Part shown: positions 53,231 to 61,204 of the stretch, piece after piece
Layout of the letters: every line of letters begins with the position of its first letter
Position numbering within the stretch: the stretch's first letter is position 1
Assembly: GCF_026283945.1 (NCBI RefSeq)
Contig: NZ_JAPDPC010000003.1
Span: 310,001 to 374,000 of the forward strand
Direction: 5' to 3'
DNA from: Dyella humicola
Lineage (GTDB): Bacteria > Pseudomonadota > Gammaproteobacteria > Xanthomonadales > Rhodanobacteraceae
Length of the DNA stretch: 64,000 nt
Made by a program: the position numbers and the translations under genes
Notes under the pieces: model-generated
Told to the model about the DNA's origin: nothing
Database searches by the model: none
Seen by the model: only the letters and a program-made list of their open reading frames with translations

Positions 53231-54370
53231 ATGGACCAACGGAATCTTCTGTCAGGGAATGACATCTTGGATGCGGACCTGGTTTTCGCGGCCAGCGGTT
53301 GTGCCTTGGCGGCGCAGCAAGCGCTGGAGCGAGAGCTGCGGGTGGTCGCGGGTGCGTCGCGCCCGCGAGTGACGGTGCCGTTGAAGGAGCCGGAAGCCAG
53401 GGATGGCCTCGTCAATCTCGCGTTGTGGCTGGGTTCGCTGCGTGATCGCAGCGACTGGGTGGGCAACGCGTTCCAGCGCACCATGATGGCTGCGAAGTAC
53501 CTGGTGCGTGCCTCGTCACTGCCGCGCGAGCATCAGCGCTTCCTGGCCTTCGCCCAAGCGCATCCACTCATGCGGGCCTGCGTGAAATGTGATCCGCGCT
53601 TGCTGGAGCGCCATCTGCATCGCTTCATCAACCGACATTGGCATCGTGCGGCCCGCCTGCGCAGTCTGCAATGCCATTACCGCCACATGTTGCATCGGTT
53701 GCCGACGGCCTTGTTTGACGATATCTATGTGCGCGGGCGAGCCACGCTGGGCCAATTGACGTTGAAGGACGGCAGCCAGCTGGCGCTGCATCTGCGGCCG
53801 CCCGTCTTCATGGGTTGCGAGGGCGAGTTGTGCATCGAGCTCAGCGAGATGGATGGCCGCCCGTTCTATCGTCTGGTCATCACCATCATAGACGACGAGC
53901 CGACCCTTGCGATCGGTTGCCTCCAGGGTCCAGATGGCGAGCACGCCCGTGAACGGGTGCGTGAGCTGACCCGCCATATGCATGGCATGCGTCCCAAGCA
54001 ACTCGTGCTGACACTGGCCTATGCGTTTGCCTCGCGATGCGGCGTCCGCCGCATCATGGCGGTTGGCAATGCCGGCCATCCATTGCGCGGCCGCCGCCAG
54101 TTTCACGCCGACTACGATGCGTTTTGGCAGGAGCAGGGTGGGGTGCAGGCGCGTGGGGGTTGGTTCCTGATGCCTTCGACTTTGCCTCACCGGATCGAGT
54201 CCGAGGTGCCCAGCAAACACCGAGCCCTTTACCGTCGCCGCGCTGAACTGCGCCGCCAGGCCGAGCAGATGTTGGCTGATGCCATGGGCGACGCGCCCGC
54301 TGCCACCGTCACGTTAGAATCCAAATCGTCCGTTCCAGGCGTACTTCGGGAAGCCGCGTGGACAAGCTAG
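53231..54370 (+). CDS. VirK/YbjX (DUF535) family protein
   Basis: 379 residues, cytoplasmic. Resembles the VirK/YbjX family: HRFINRHWHRAARLRSLQCHYRHMLHRLP, FMGCEGELCIELSEMDGRPFYRLVITII, IGCLQGPDGEHARERVRELTRHMHGMRPKQL and a C-terminal HRIESEVPSKHRALYRRRAEL. Family members are linked to envelope or virulence traits, with no known enzyme activity. Start at MDQRNLLSGND; upstream in-frame codons lie across the groEL terminator. It overlaps the sigma-factor start by 13 bp, so it is co-transcribed with the signalling cassette. Confidence 0.85.
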   Translation: MDQRNLLSGNDILDADLVFAASGCALAAQQALERELRVVAGASRPRVTVPLKEPEARDGLVNLALWLGSLRDRSDWVGNAFQRTMMAAKYLVRASSLPREHQRFLAFAQAHPLMRACVKCDPRLLERHLHRFINRHWHRAARLRSLQCHYRHMLHRLPTALFDDIYVRGRATLGQLTLKDGSQLALHLRPPVFMGCEGELCIELSEMDGRPFYRLVITIIDDEPTLAIGCLQGPDGEHARERVRELTRHMHGMRPKQLVLTLAYAFASRCGVRRIMAVGNAGHPLRGRRQFHADYDAFWQEQGGVQARGGWFLMPSTLPHRIESEVPSKHRALYRRRAELRRQAEQMLADAMGDAPAATVTLESKSSVPGVLREAAWTS

Positions 54371-54915
54371 TCAAAACGGAAGCAATCCGTGGCGAAAGTG
54401 CTGCGGTGCCTGCCCATGCAGCGCAGATTTCGGCGCTGTTTCGTGATCACAACCGTGCCCTGGTCGCGTTCCTGCAATGCCGCCTCAATTCGCTCGCCGA
54501 TGCGCAGGAAGTCGCGCAGGAGGCGTATATCCGCATGTTCACGCTCGAACACCCCGAACAGGTGGATTCGCTGCGCGCTTACTTGTTCCGAACGGCATCG
54601 AACCTGGCGGTAGATCGCCTGCGCATGCGCAAGGTACGTAACGACCATGCGATCGAGCCACCGAGCGAGGATGTGCATCTCGCGCCGATTCCCGAACGCC
54701 ACGCCTCGGCCACCGAGCAGTTGCACGGCCTGCATAAGGCGTTGCGCGAGCTGCCTGCCAAGACCAGCCGCGCGTTCGTCATGCACGTCATCGACGGAAG
54801 CGACATTGGCGTTATCGCGCGAGCCATGAAAATCAGCGAGCGCATGGTGCGCTATCACGTTGCCAACGCCCTGGCGCATTGCCGGGCGCAGGTGGACGAA
54901 CTGGAGATGCCATGA
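54358..54915 (+). CDS. ECF sigma factor, FecI type
   Basis: 185 residues, GTG start with GGGAA six bases upstream. Region 2 (FRDHNRALVAFLQCRLNSLADAQEVAQEAYIRMF and SLRAYLFRTASNLAVDRLRMRK) and region 4 (ELPAKTSRAFVMHVIDGSDIGVIARAMKISERMVRYHVANAL) are both clear; core pieces ADAQEVAQEAYIRM and ISERMVRYHVANAL. It directs RNA polymerase to the receptor operon when released by FecR. It overlaps both VirK (13 bp) and fecR (4 bp). Confidence 0.93.
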   Translation: MDKLVKTEAIRGESAAVPAHAAQISALFRDHNRALVAFLQCRLNSLADAQEVAQEAYIRMFTLEHPEQVDSLRAYLFRTASNLAVDRLRMRKVRNDHAIEPPSEDVHLAPIPERHASATEQLHGLHKALRELPAKTSRAFVMHVIDGSDIGVIARAMKISERMVRYHVANALAHCRAQVDELEMP

Positions 54916-55904
54916 TGGCCGATACTTTCAACGAGCAGACCATGCACGCCGCCGCGGATTGGTGGGTGCGTCTGCGCGATCCCGCTGCCGCCGAGCAGAC
55001 CATCGAACAGTGGTTGGTGTGGACCTCGGCCGATGCCAGCCATCTGCGCGCCTTCGAACGGATCACGGAACTGGCCGAGCGACTCAGTGCGCTCGGCGAG
55101 GTCACGCGTGCGCAACTGGTCGCCGAATTCTCGCCGGTCGAGGTTGTACGCCGACGCTGGTTGCCGATGGCGGCTGCAGCGGCGGTGGTGGGCGTGGCGC
55201 TGATGTGCGGCTATATCGCGTGGAGCCTTCGCGGCACTGAATTGGCGCCACGGGTCTACAGCAGCGAGGTAGCCGCCAGGCGCGATATCACCCTGGTCGA
55301 TGGCACGACCGTGACCCTGGGTGGCGCGACCAGGCTCACCGCGCAGTTCAACCGGGATCATCGCCAGGTGGAGCTGGCGCAAGGCGAGGCGTTCTTCCAG
55401 GTCGTGCACAACGCTGAGCGGCCGTTTGTGGTGAATGCCGGCAAGCTGGCGATTCACGACGTCGGCACGGCGTTCGATGTGCGGCGCACCGGTGATCAAG
55501 TGACGATTTCGGTGACCGAAGGGCGCGTACGCATCTTCAATCGCGCCGATCGCACGGGCGACGGCCTGGAGGCCGTGGCAGGGCAAAGGGTGTCGTACGA
55601 TCCGGGCCGCGCCGCCTTGAGTGTGTCGAGCACCGACCTGGCACGCGCCACGGCCTGGCAAAGCGATCGATTGGAATTCGACAACGAATCGCTGGCTGTC
55701 GTGGTCGCCAACATCAACCGCTACCGTATGCGGCCCGTGCGTATCGAGGATGCGCATCTTGACTCGCTGACCTTCACCGGAACGGTGAAGACGGATGCCA
55801 TTGACGATTGGCTGCATGCGCTGCCGCAGGTGCTACCTGTGAAGGTGCGCGACGCGGCTGGGCAGACGATTCTGTCTGACGTCGGATCCACCAGCCGCCG
55901 CTAG
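54912..55904 (+). CDS. FecR-type anti-sigma/signal transducer
   Basis: 330 residues. An N-terminal DUF4880 (HAAADWWVRLRDPAAAEQTIEQWLVWTSADASHLRAF), one transmembrane helix near residue 95 (LPMAAAAAVVGVALMCGYIAW), the FecR beta domain (AARRDITLVDGTTVTLGGATRLTAQF) and a C-terminal STN-like domain (LTFTGTVKTDAIDDWLHALPQVLPV). It carries the receptor signal across the inner membrane to FecI. ATGA overlap with the sigma gene. Confidence 0.93.
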   Translation: MMADTFNEQTMHAAADWWVRLRDPAAAEQTIEQWLVWTSADASHLRAFERITELAERLSALGEVTRAQLVAEFSPVEVVRRRWLPMAAAAAVVGVALMCGYIAWSLRGTELAPRVYSSEVAARRDITLVDGTTVTLGGATRLTAQFNRDHRQVELAQGEAFFQVVHNAERPFVVNAGKLAIHDVGTAFDVRRTGDQVTISVTEGRVRIFNRADRTGDGLEAVAGQRVSYDPGRAALSVSSTDLARATAWQSDRLEFDNESLAVVVANINRYRMRPVRIEDAHLDSLTFTGTVKTDAIDDWLHALPQVLPVKVRDAAGQTILSDVGSTSRR

Positions 55905-55977
55905 GGCGACAGCGTGAGCACGCTGCTATCGATTGCATCTGCGCGACGATGGCCGGCTTCGTGAGATGCATTGACGA

Positions 55978-56029
55978 CGTTGACCTTTTGCATCGCAAGG
56001 TCAACGACAGTAATCGTTCATAGCGTCGA
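55978..56029. promoter_or_regulatory. Inverted repeat and possible ECF promoter upstream of the receptor
   Basis: Perfect 10-bp arms CGTTGACCTT (55978-55987) and AAGGTCAACG (55997-56006) with a 9-base loop. The right arm also provides GGTCAAC, 18 bases before CGTCGA (56024-56029), the form of an ECF -35/-10 pair. It sits in the 191-bp spacer between fecR and the receptor gene. Confidence 0.5.
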
Positions 56030-56095
56030 TACGCTGCCAAAAAATCCCGGACGCATGTCACACTGCGTGTTTTCGCTTAGGGAGAAGCGGAGACC

Positions 56096-58483
56096 ATGAC
56101 GGTGCGTGCGCAGCTGCTTTTCTACAGCAGCGTCGCCATGGCGATGACGATGCTCGCGCCCCGTGCCGTGTTGGCGGTAGCGCGTGCGACGCCCGCCGAC
56201 GCGCGCGTGGATTTTGCCATTCCCGCGCAATCGCTGGCCGCCGCGCTGATCGCGTTCGGCAAGCAGGCCAATGTGCAGGTGCTCACCGCTGGCGGCACCA
56301 TCGCCGGTATTCGTTCGCCTGGATTGAGCGGCAGCTTTTCAGTCGAAGCCGCATTGCCGCGGCTGTTGCAGGGCACCGGCCTGAACTATGAGTTCACCGA
56401 TGCCGGCACGGTGGTGGTGAGGCCACCTGCCGTCGCATCGTCAGCACAACTCGCTGATCGTGCCCAGGTAAAGGAGCTTGCGCCCGTACGCACCGATGCG
56501 ATGGTCGATCGCGATGTGGGTTTCGTGGCCGAGCTCAGCAGCATGGCGACACGCAGCGATGCGTACCTCATCGACGTACCGCAATCGATCAGCGTGGTCA
56601 CCCGCGACCTGATCGATTCGCAGCAGGTCCTTACCGTGGCCGATGCCGTGCGCAACATCGCCGGCGTGCAGTACATCGACGGCTCGGATGGTTTGCCGCT
56701 GTTCCAGATTCGCGGCTTCTATACCGGCAACGGGCTGACCGACGGCATGCCCAACAGCATCGCCGGATCAGGCGACTATCCACCGTTGATCGGTGTGCAG
56801 CGGGTGGAAGTGCTGAAGGGGCCGCAGTCGATCCTGGGCGATACCACGGGCGGCAGTTTCGGCGGCTTGGTCAACATCACGACCAAACAGCCGCAAAGCG
56901 AACCCGTGCATCAGATCAGCTATTCGCTGGGCGAGCAGGGCGAGGCGCAGGCCGGACTGGATCTGGCAGGCCCGCTCGGCAGCACCCCGGGACTGACGTA
57001 TCGGCTCGTGTTGTCCGGCGAGTATGCCGATCGCTCGCCGCAGGGTTATGGTCATCGGCGCAATGCGTATATCGCGCCGTCGATCGGCTGGCGCGGCCAC
57101 ACCACCCAGCTGGTCGTCGGCGTGCAGCGCATCGACCATCGCCTGCCGATTCCCGATCACGTGGTGCTGTTGAACGGCAGCCTATCGTCGGCCTCGCCCT
57201 TCGGCCTGCTGACGGGCAGCCCGAGTGACTACGCCAGCTACCAATCGGACCGGCTCTATTACCTGCTCGACCAGCAACTGGGCGACACCTGGGCGTGGCG
57301 CAGCCGTGGCCAGTACGTGCAGCAGCGAAACGACCAGCAGAGCTGGACGCTGTACAACCCTGCAGCGAATGGAAACGCCGACGCGATTGCCGAGGCTTAT
57401 CGCTACAGCGATGCCTACTACTCGCTGCAGAACGATCTCGTAGGCGTGTTCGGCACGGGGCAGGCGACGCACACGGTGACGGTCGGTTTCGACTACTCAC
57501 GTTCGCGCCTTGGGCACAGTGACGATTTTCTGCATGCGTACGACGGCGCACAGTTCAACCTGTTCACCAGCGCTCCGCTGCCCTCGGTGGCGTCGGTGAT
57601 CCAGCCGGCCGACAACCTCCCGCTCGGCGGTACGCCGTGGTCGATCGACAGCGGCCTGTTTCTGCAGGACCAGCTCGCGCTCGGCGAGCATTGGAAGGTG
57701 CTCGCCGCCTTGCGTCGTGCGGCTTACGAGGTCGCAACCGTCGACACGGCTGGCAATCCCTGGAATCCGCGCCGCGCCAAGTGGGTGCCTAATGCCGGGC
57801 TGGTTTACAAGCTCACGCCCGATGTCGCGTTCTACGGCAGCGTGGCCAGCGGCTTCCAGCCGGTTTCCTTCCTCGGCGAAAACGGCCGCCCGCTGGTGCC
57901 CGCGCTGTCGCGCCAACTGGAGGCAGGTGCCAAGTTCAATCTGTTCGAGGAGAAGGCAAGACTCACCCTGTCGCTGTATCGCATCATGCTCGACCACAGC
58001 TACGTGCTGCTATCACCGCAGCCGCCGAATTTCGCCGAGCTGGGACCCGGCCAGACCAATCGGGGTGCGGAGCTGGAATTTGCCGGGCAGGTTACACGAG
58101 GGCTCGATATCAGCAGCAGCTACACGTTTGCGCAGATCAGCAATCACGATGGTACGGCGGCGACGGGGGCGCCGCGCCAGCGCTTCAACCTGTGGGCCAG
58201 CTACTGGTTTCAGGGAGCGGTCTTGCACGGCTGGGGTGTTGCCGGCGGCGTGCTCGCCCGCAGTCATTCGTTAGGTCAGAGTCTGGATGGCGACACCCTG
58301 TTCTCCATACCCGGTCAGGCCGAAGTGGGCACCAACGTGTCGTATCGCGCCGATCGCTGGCGCATGACGATGGGGCTGAAGAATCTGCTGGCGCGGCGGC
58401 TTTATGCGGATGATTTCGACGAAACCTTTGTGCCGGTACGCACCGGGCGAACGTTTCTGCTGACGGGCAGCTACGACTTCTAG
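56096..58483 (+). CDS. TonB-dependent siderophore receptor with STN signalling domain (FecA type)
   Basis: 795 residues. Signal peptide (RAQLLFYSSVAMAMTMLAPRAVLA), then the STN domain (about residues 38-110: FAIPAQSLAAALIAFGKQANVQVLT, YEFTDAGTVVVRPP). The plug has DVPQSISVVTRDLIDSQQVLTVADAVRNIAGVQY and RVEVLKGPQSILGD, and the barrel ends TFLLTGSYDF. The STN domain interacts with FecR, so substrate binding is reported to FecI. Substrate is likely a ferric siderophore, but no biosynthesis genes are near. No Fur box was recognised. Confidence 0.93.
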   Translation: MTVRAQLLFYSSVAMAMTMLAPRAVLAVARATPADARVDFAIPAQSLAAALIAFGKQANVQVLTAGGTIAGIRSPGLSGSFSVEAALPRLLQGTGLNYEFTDAGTVVVRPPAVASSAQLADRAQVKELAPVRTDAMVDRDVGFVAELSSMATRSDAYLIDVPQSISVVTRDLIDSQQVLTVADAVRNIAGVQYIDGSDGLPLFQIRGFYTGNGLTDGMPNSIAGSGDYPPLIGVQRVEVLKGPQSILGDTTGGSFGGLVNITTKQPQSEPVHQISYSLGEQGEAQAGLDLAGPLGSTPGLTYRLVLSGEYADRSPQGYGHRRNAYIAPSIGWRGHTTQLVVGVQRIDHRLPIPDHVVLLNGSLSSASPFGLLTGSPSDYASYQSDRLYYLLDQQLGDTWAWRSRGQYVQQRNDQQSWTLYNPAANGNADAIAEAYRYSDAYYSLQNDLVGVFGTGQATHTVTVGFDYSRSRLGHSDDFLHAYDGAQFNLFTSAPLPSVASVIQPADNLPLGGTPWSIDSGLFLQDQLALGEHWKVLAALRRAAYEVATVDTAGNPWNPRRAKWVPNAGLVYKLTPDVAFYGSVASGFQPVSFLGENGRPLVPALSRQLEAGAKFNLFEEKARLTLSLYRIMLDHSYVLLSPQPPNFAELGPGQTNRGAELEFAGQVTRGLDISSSYTFAQISNHDGTAATGAPRQRFNLWASYWFQGAVLHGWGVAGGVLARSHSLGQSLDGDTLFSIPGQAEVGTNVSYRADRWRMTMGLKNLLARRLYADDFDETFVPVRTGRTFLLTGSYDF

Positions 58484-58517
58484 GATGGCGCTGCAGTGAT
58501 GTTCCGCGGGCCATGAG

Positions 58518-58549
58518 AAGAGCCCCGGGAGTTGCCTCCCGGGGCTCTT
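58518..58549. terminator. Bidirectional terminator between convergent genes
   Basis: 14-bp perfect stem AAGAGCCCCGGGAG (58518-58531) and CTCCCGGGGCTCTT (58536-58549), loop TTGC. Lies between the receptor (ends 58483) and the small minus-strand gene (ends 58570); T-runs are short on both sides. Confidence 0.9.
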
Positions 58550-58569
58550 GGCTAACCAGGCGGAGACGA

Positions 58570-58845
58570 TTATTCGCCGCTGGTCTTGGCGCCTGCCTCC
58601 GTCTTGGTGGCGTCGCCGGCCGCTGCCTTGGCCTTGTGGCTGGTGTGCTTCGTAGCTTTGTGGGTGGCCGTGTCCGCTGCCTTGGTGGCGGTCTGATCGG
58701 CCGTCTTGGCAGTGTCCTGCGCTGTCGCGCCGGCGGTCGTGCTGGCTTCGGTCTTGGTCGCGGCGGCGGTGGTCTGGGCAAAAGCCGGCACGGTCAGGAC
58801 GGAAGCAGCGGTGACGAGCAGGGCGGCAAGCATGGTCTTACGCAT
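58570..58845 (-). CDS. Small secreted Ala/Thr/Lys-rich protein
   Basis: 91 residues. Signal peptide RKTMLAALLVTAASVLTVPAFAQ, then a low-complexity chain of Ala, Thr, Lys, Asp and His (TADQTATKAADTATHKATKH). It looks like a basic, disordered periplasmic or secreted peptide; no domain recognised. GGAGG eight bases before the ATG at 58845 favours this start over the in-frame ATG five codons earlier. Confidence 0.7.
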   Translation of the reverse strand: MRKTMLAALLVTAASVLTVPAFAQTTAAATKTEASTTAGATAQDTAKTADQTATKAADTATHKATKHTSHKAKAAAGDATKTEAGAKTSGE

Positions 58846-59076
58846 GAGGTAAACCTCCAATGGGGATGTGCCGTCGAAGACGTTGCTTCGGGGCTGGGAT
58901 CAACGCTAGACGCTACTCGCCTTACCGAACCTGAACGAAACTAGGCGCCTTAAGCAAGCAGACAGTTCGATGAATTTTCGCCTTGCGTCGCATCAGTCAT
59001 GTGCCGTGGACTACTTGAAAAGCTCGAAGAACGGCCACCAGGCTCAACTGTATGGACGTCCAAACCCCTGCTCCTA

Positions 59077-60978
59077 TTACTGCTGCGCACCTGCGACGTC
59101 GATTATCTCGCTCGGCATGCCAGACTCGATGTCGACGACATCTGCCGTTTGTAGCTCGGCCTTTGGCAGCAACGGGCCCAGTTTGCCCATGAAGCGCAGC
59201 AAGGCGACGTTCGCCATGTCCTCGTCGGCCGCCTTCCTGGCACTCTTCTCATCCGCTGGCGGCGCGCCTGGGGCTTGCGTTAGCGCCGCCAAGGGCGGGG
59301 TGATGACCTGGGTAAGCGCGAAGTAGGCATCGTCGCGGATGCCCGCCTGGTCCAGCAGTCGCCCCGGCAGCATCCACGCCGCCAGCGCCTGGTGCATCGC
59401 CGGATTCGGGTTGCGCGGGTTGACGAGCAACCACATGCTGGCCTGGCTCAGCATGTCCTGACCATCGGCAAAGCCGGTGTCGTGGTACATGTCCGTAAGA
59501 GCGGGCAGGTGATCGCCATAGAACAACAGCAGGGTGGGGCGTTCGCGTTCGGCGAGCAGGTCAGCCAGTCGGCCCAGCTCCCGGTCGGCATGCTGTAGGT
59601 GATACAGGTAGTTCTGCAGCTCCCGCTTGTTGGTGCCGGTGACGCTATCCGGTACGGGAACGGCGTCGCGAGCGGCGACGTCCGCGGGCGTGGTGTCGTA
59701 AGGCCCGTGCGCCTCGATGCTGATGGCGAACAGGAACTGCGGTGGCCCGGCGTCCTTGAGCTGGACCATGATGGCGTCGGTCATGGCGCTGTCGGCCATG
59801 TACTGGCCATCCATGGCGGCATCGGCGGGGAAGGCCTCGCGCGACACGAAACGGTCGAAGCCGATGGCGCGGAACGCCGTATGGCGGTTCCAGAAGCCCG
59901 GATCATTGCCATGCAACGCGAGCGTTTCGTAGCCGTGAGCACGCAGCGTGCGCACCATACTCGGCACGACCTTGTTGTTCATCTGCAGATAGGGAAATTG
60001 CAGGTCGCCGAAGTAGCGCAGTGAGAGCCCCGTCAGTACTTCGAACTCGGTGCGAATGGTGCCGCCACCAAAGGTGGGAACGTGCAGGGGGCCGCTCTCC
60101 CCCTGAGCGGCAAGTCGCCGCAGGTTGGGTATGAGGTCGGTGTTCTCATAACCCCTCATGATGGAAGGATCGAAGAACGATTCGCTTTGTACGACGACGA
60201 TATCCGGCGTTTCACCCTGATTCCGCGAAGCTGGCATCAGTCGTGCGCGCAAGGCGACATCGGAACCTTGGATCAGCCGCCGAGCGGCTGTCGCATCCGG
60301 TTGCTTGCGGGCATGGCCCTGGTGCAGGTGAAACATCAGCAATGAGCTGACCAGGCCGGAATGCTCGGCGGTCGCCGAAGCGGACCACGGTTCAAGCCAC
60401 AGGTGGCCGCCCCCATAGACCTTCTGCCAGCCCGGCATGCCGGCGAACAACGTGGTCAGCAAGGCAAGCAAGCTCAGGCCCGACAGCAGCCGCTTGCCGC
60501 GTGTGCGGCGCGCGAATAGCGGCGGCTCCATGCGCCAAGCGATCAGCATCACGATGACCGCGCCGACCGCACTCAGATAGGGCCAGGGACTGGCCGGCAG
60601 ATAGCTGCCCAGCAATGGCAGCCCGCCACGGCGCAACTGGCCGACCATGTGGAAGTCGGCCGGCATCAGCGGCGTGCTCAGATGGATCACCTTCAAGCGG
60701 TTGATGCCGTACACCACCATCTGCAACAGGAAGGCGAGGCCGAACGACAGCAGCGCGCGTCGGCTAAGCACCAGCAACAACACCGCCAGCAGCAGGCCGG
60801 GTAGTGCGTTGGCGAGCAGGAAAGTGGGCTGTTTCAGCGCTTGCGCAGGACTTACCCCGACGCCGCCGTCCAGGAGACCGGTCAGCAGCGTGAAGACCAA
60901 GGCCAGCAGGACCGGCACGGCCAGGCGAAAACAGAGGGAGCGCGCACATGGCGCGGGCGGAGTCGCTGACATGGTCAC
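59077..60978 (-). CDS. LTA synthase/MdoB-like membrane phosphotransferase (sulfatase fold)
   Basis: 633 residues. Five N-terminal transmembrane helices (residues 15-190), then a periplasmic alkaline-phosphatase-fold domain: IVVVQSESFFDPSIM (metal Glu), FGGGTIRTEFEVLTGLSL with the likely Thr nucleophile, ALHGNDPGFWNR, FLFAISIEAHGPYD (His) and LLLFYGDHLPAL (Asp, His). In Gram-negative bacteria such proteins usually transfer phosphoglycerol or phosphoethanolamine to osmoregulated glucans or lipid A; true lipoteichoic acid is not expected. Stands alone, convergent with nothing and divergent from glnE. Confidence 0.88.
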   Translation of the reverse strand: MTMSATPPAPCARSLCFRLAVPVLLALVFTLLTGLLDGGVGVSPAQALKQPTFLLANALPGLLLAVLLLVLSRRALLSFGLAFLLQMVVYGINRLKVIHLSTPLMPADFHMVGQLRRGGLPLLGSYLPASPWPYLSAVGAVIVMLIAWRMEPPLFARRTRGKRLLSGLSLLALLTTLFAGMPGWQKVYGGGHLWLEPWSASATAEHSGLVSSLLMFHLHQGHARKQPDATAARRLIQGSDVALRARLMPASRNQGETPDIVVVQSESFFDPSIMRGYENTDLIPNLRRLAAQGESGPLHVPTFGGGTIRTEFEVLTGLSLRYFGDLQFPYLQMNNKVVPSMVRTLRAHGYETLALHGNDPGFWNRHTAFRAIGFDRFVSREAFPADAAMDGQYMADSAMTDAIMVQLKDAGPPQFLFAISIEAHGPYDTTPADVAARDAVPVPDSVTGTNKRELQNYLYHLQHADRELGRLADLLAERERPTLLLFYGDHLPALTDMYHDTGFADGQDMLSQASMWLLVNPRNPNPAMHQALAAWMLPGRLLDQAGIRDDAYFALTQVITPPLAALTQAPGAPPADEKSARKAADEDMANVALLRFMGKLGPLLPKAELQTADVVDIESGMPSEIIDVAGAQQ

Positions 60979-61204
60979 GGCGTCCTGCTGATGGCTGTCA
61001 TGGCTCGGACATCGGAATGTAACGACTTGGATATGAACGAATCATGGAGCGCAGGGGCAGGCTGGTTGCGTTGGGATCAGCGCGCTAGAAGCCACGTACG
61101 CACACCGATGTAGGGCTGTCCGGTCACGGTCTGTACCGCTTGGCGCGGGCGGCGCTCTTGCTGGGTTGTCGGCAGCCAGCGCGCTACTACGGCACAATGC
61201 GCCG

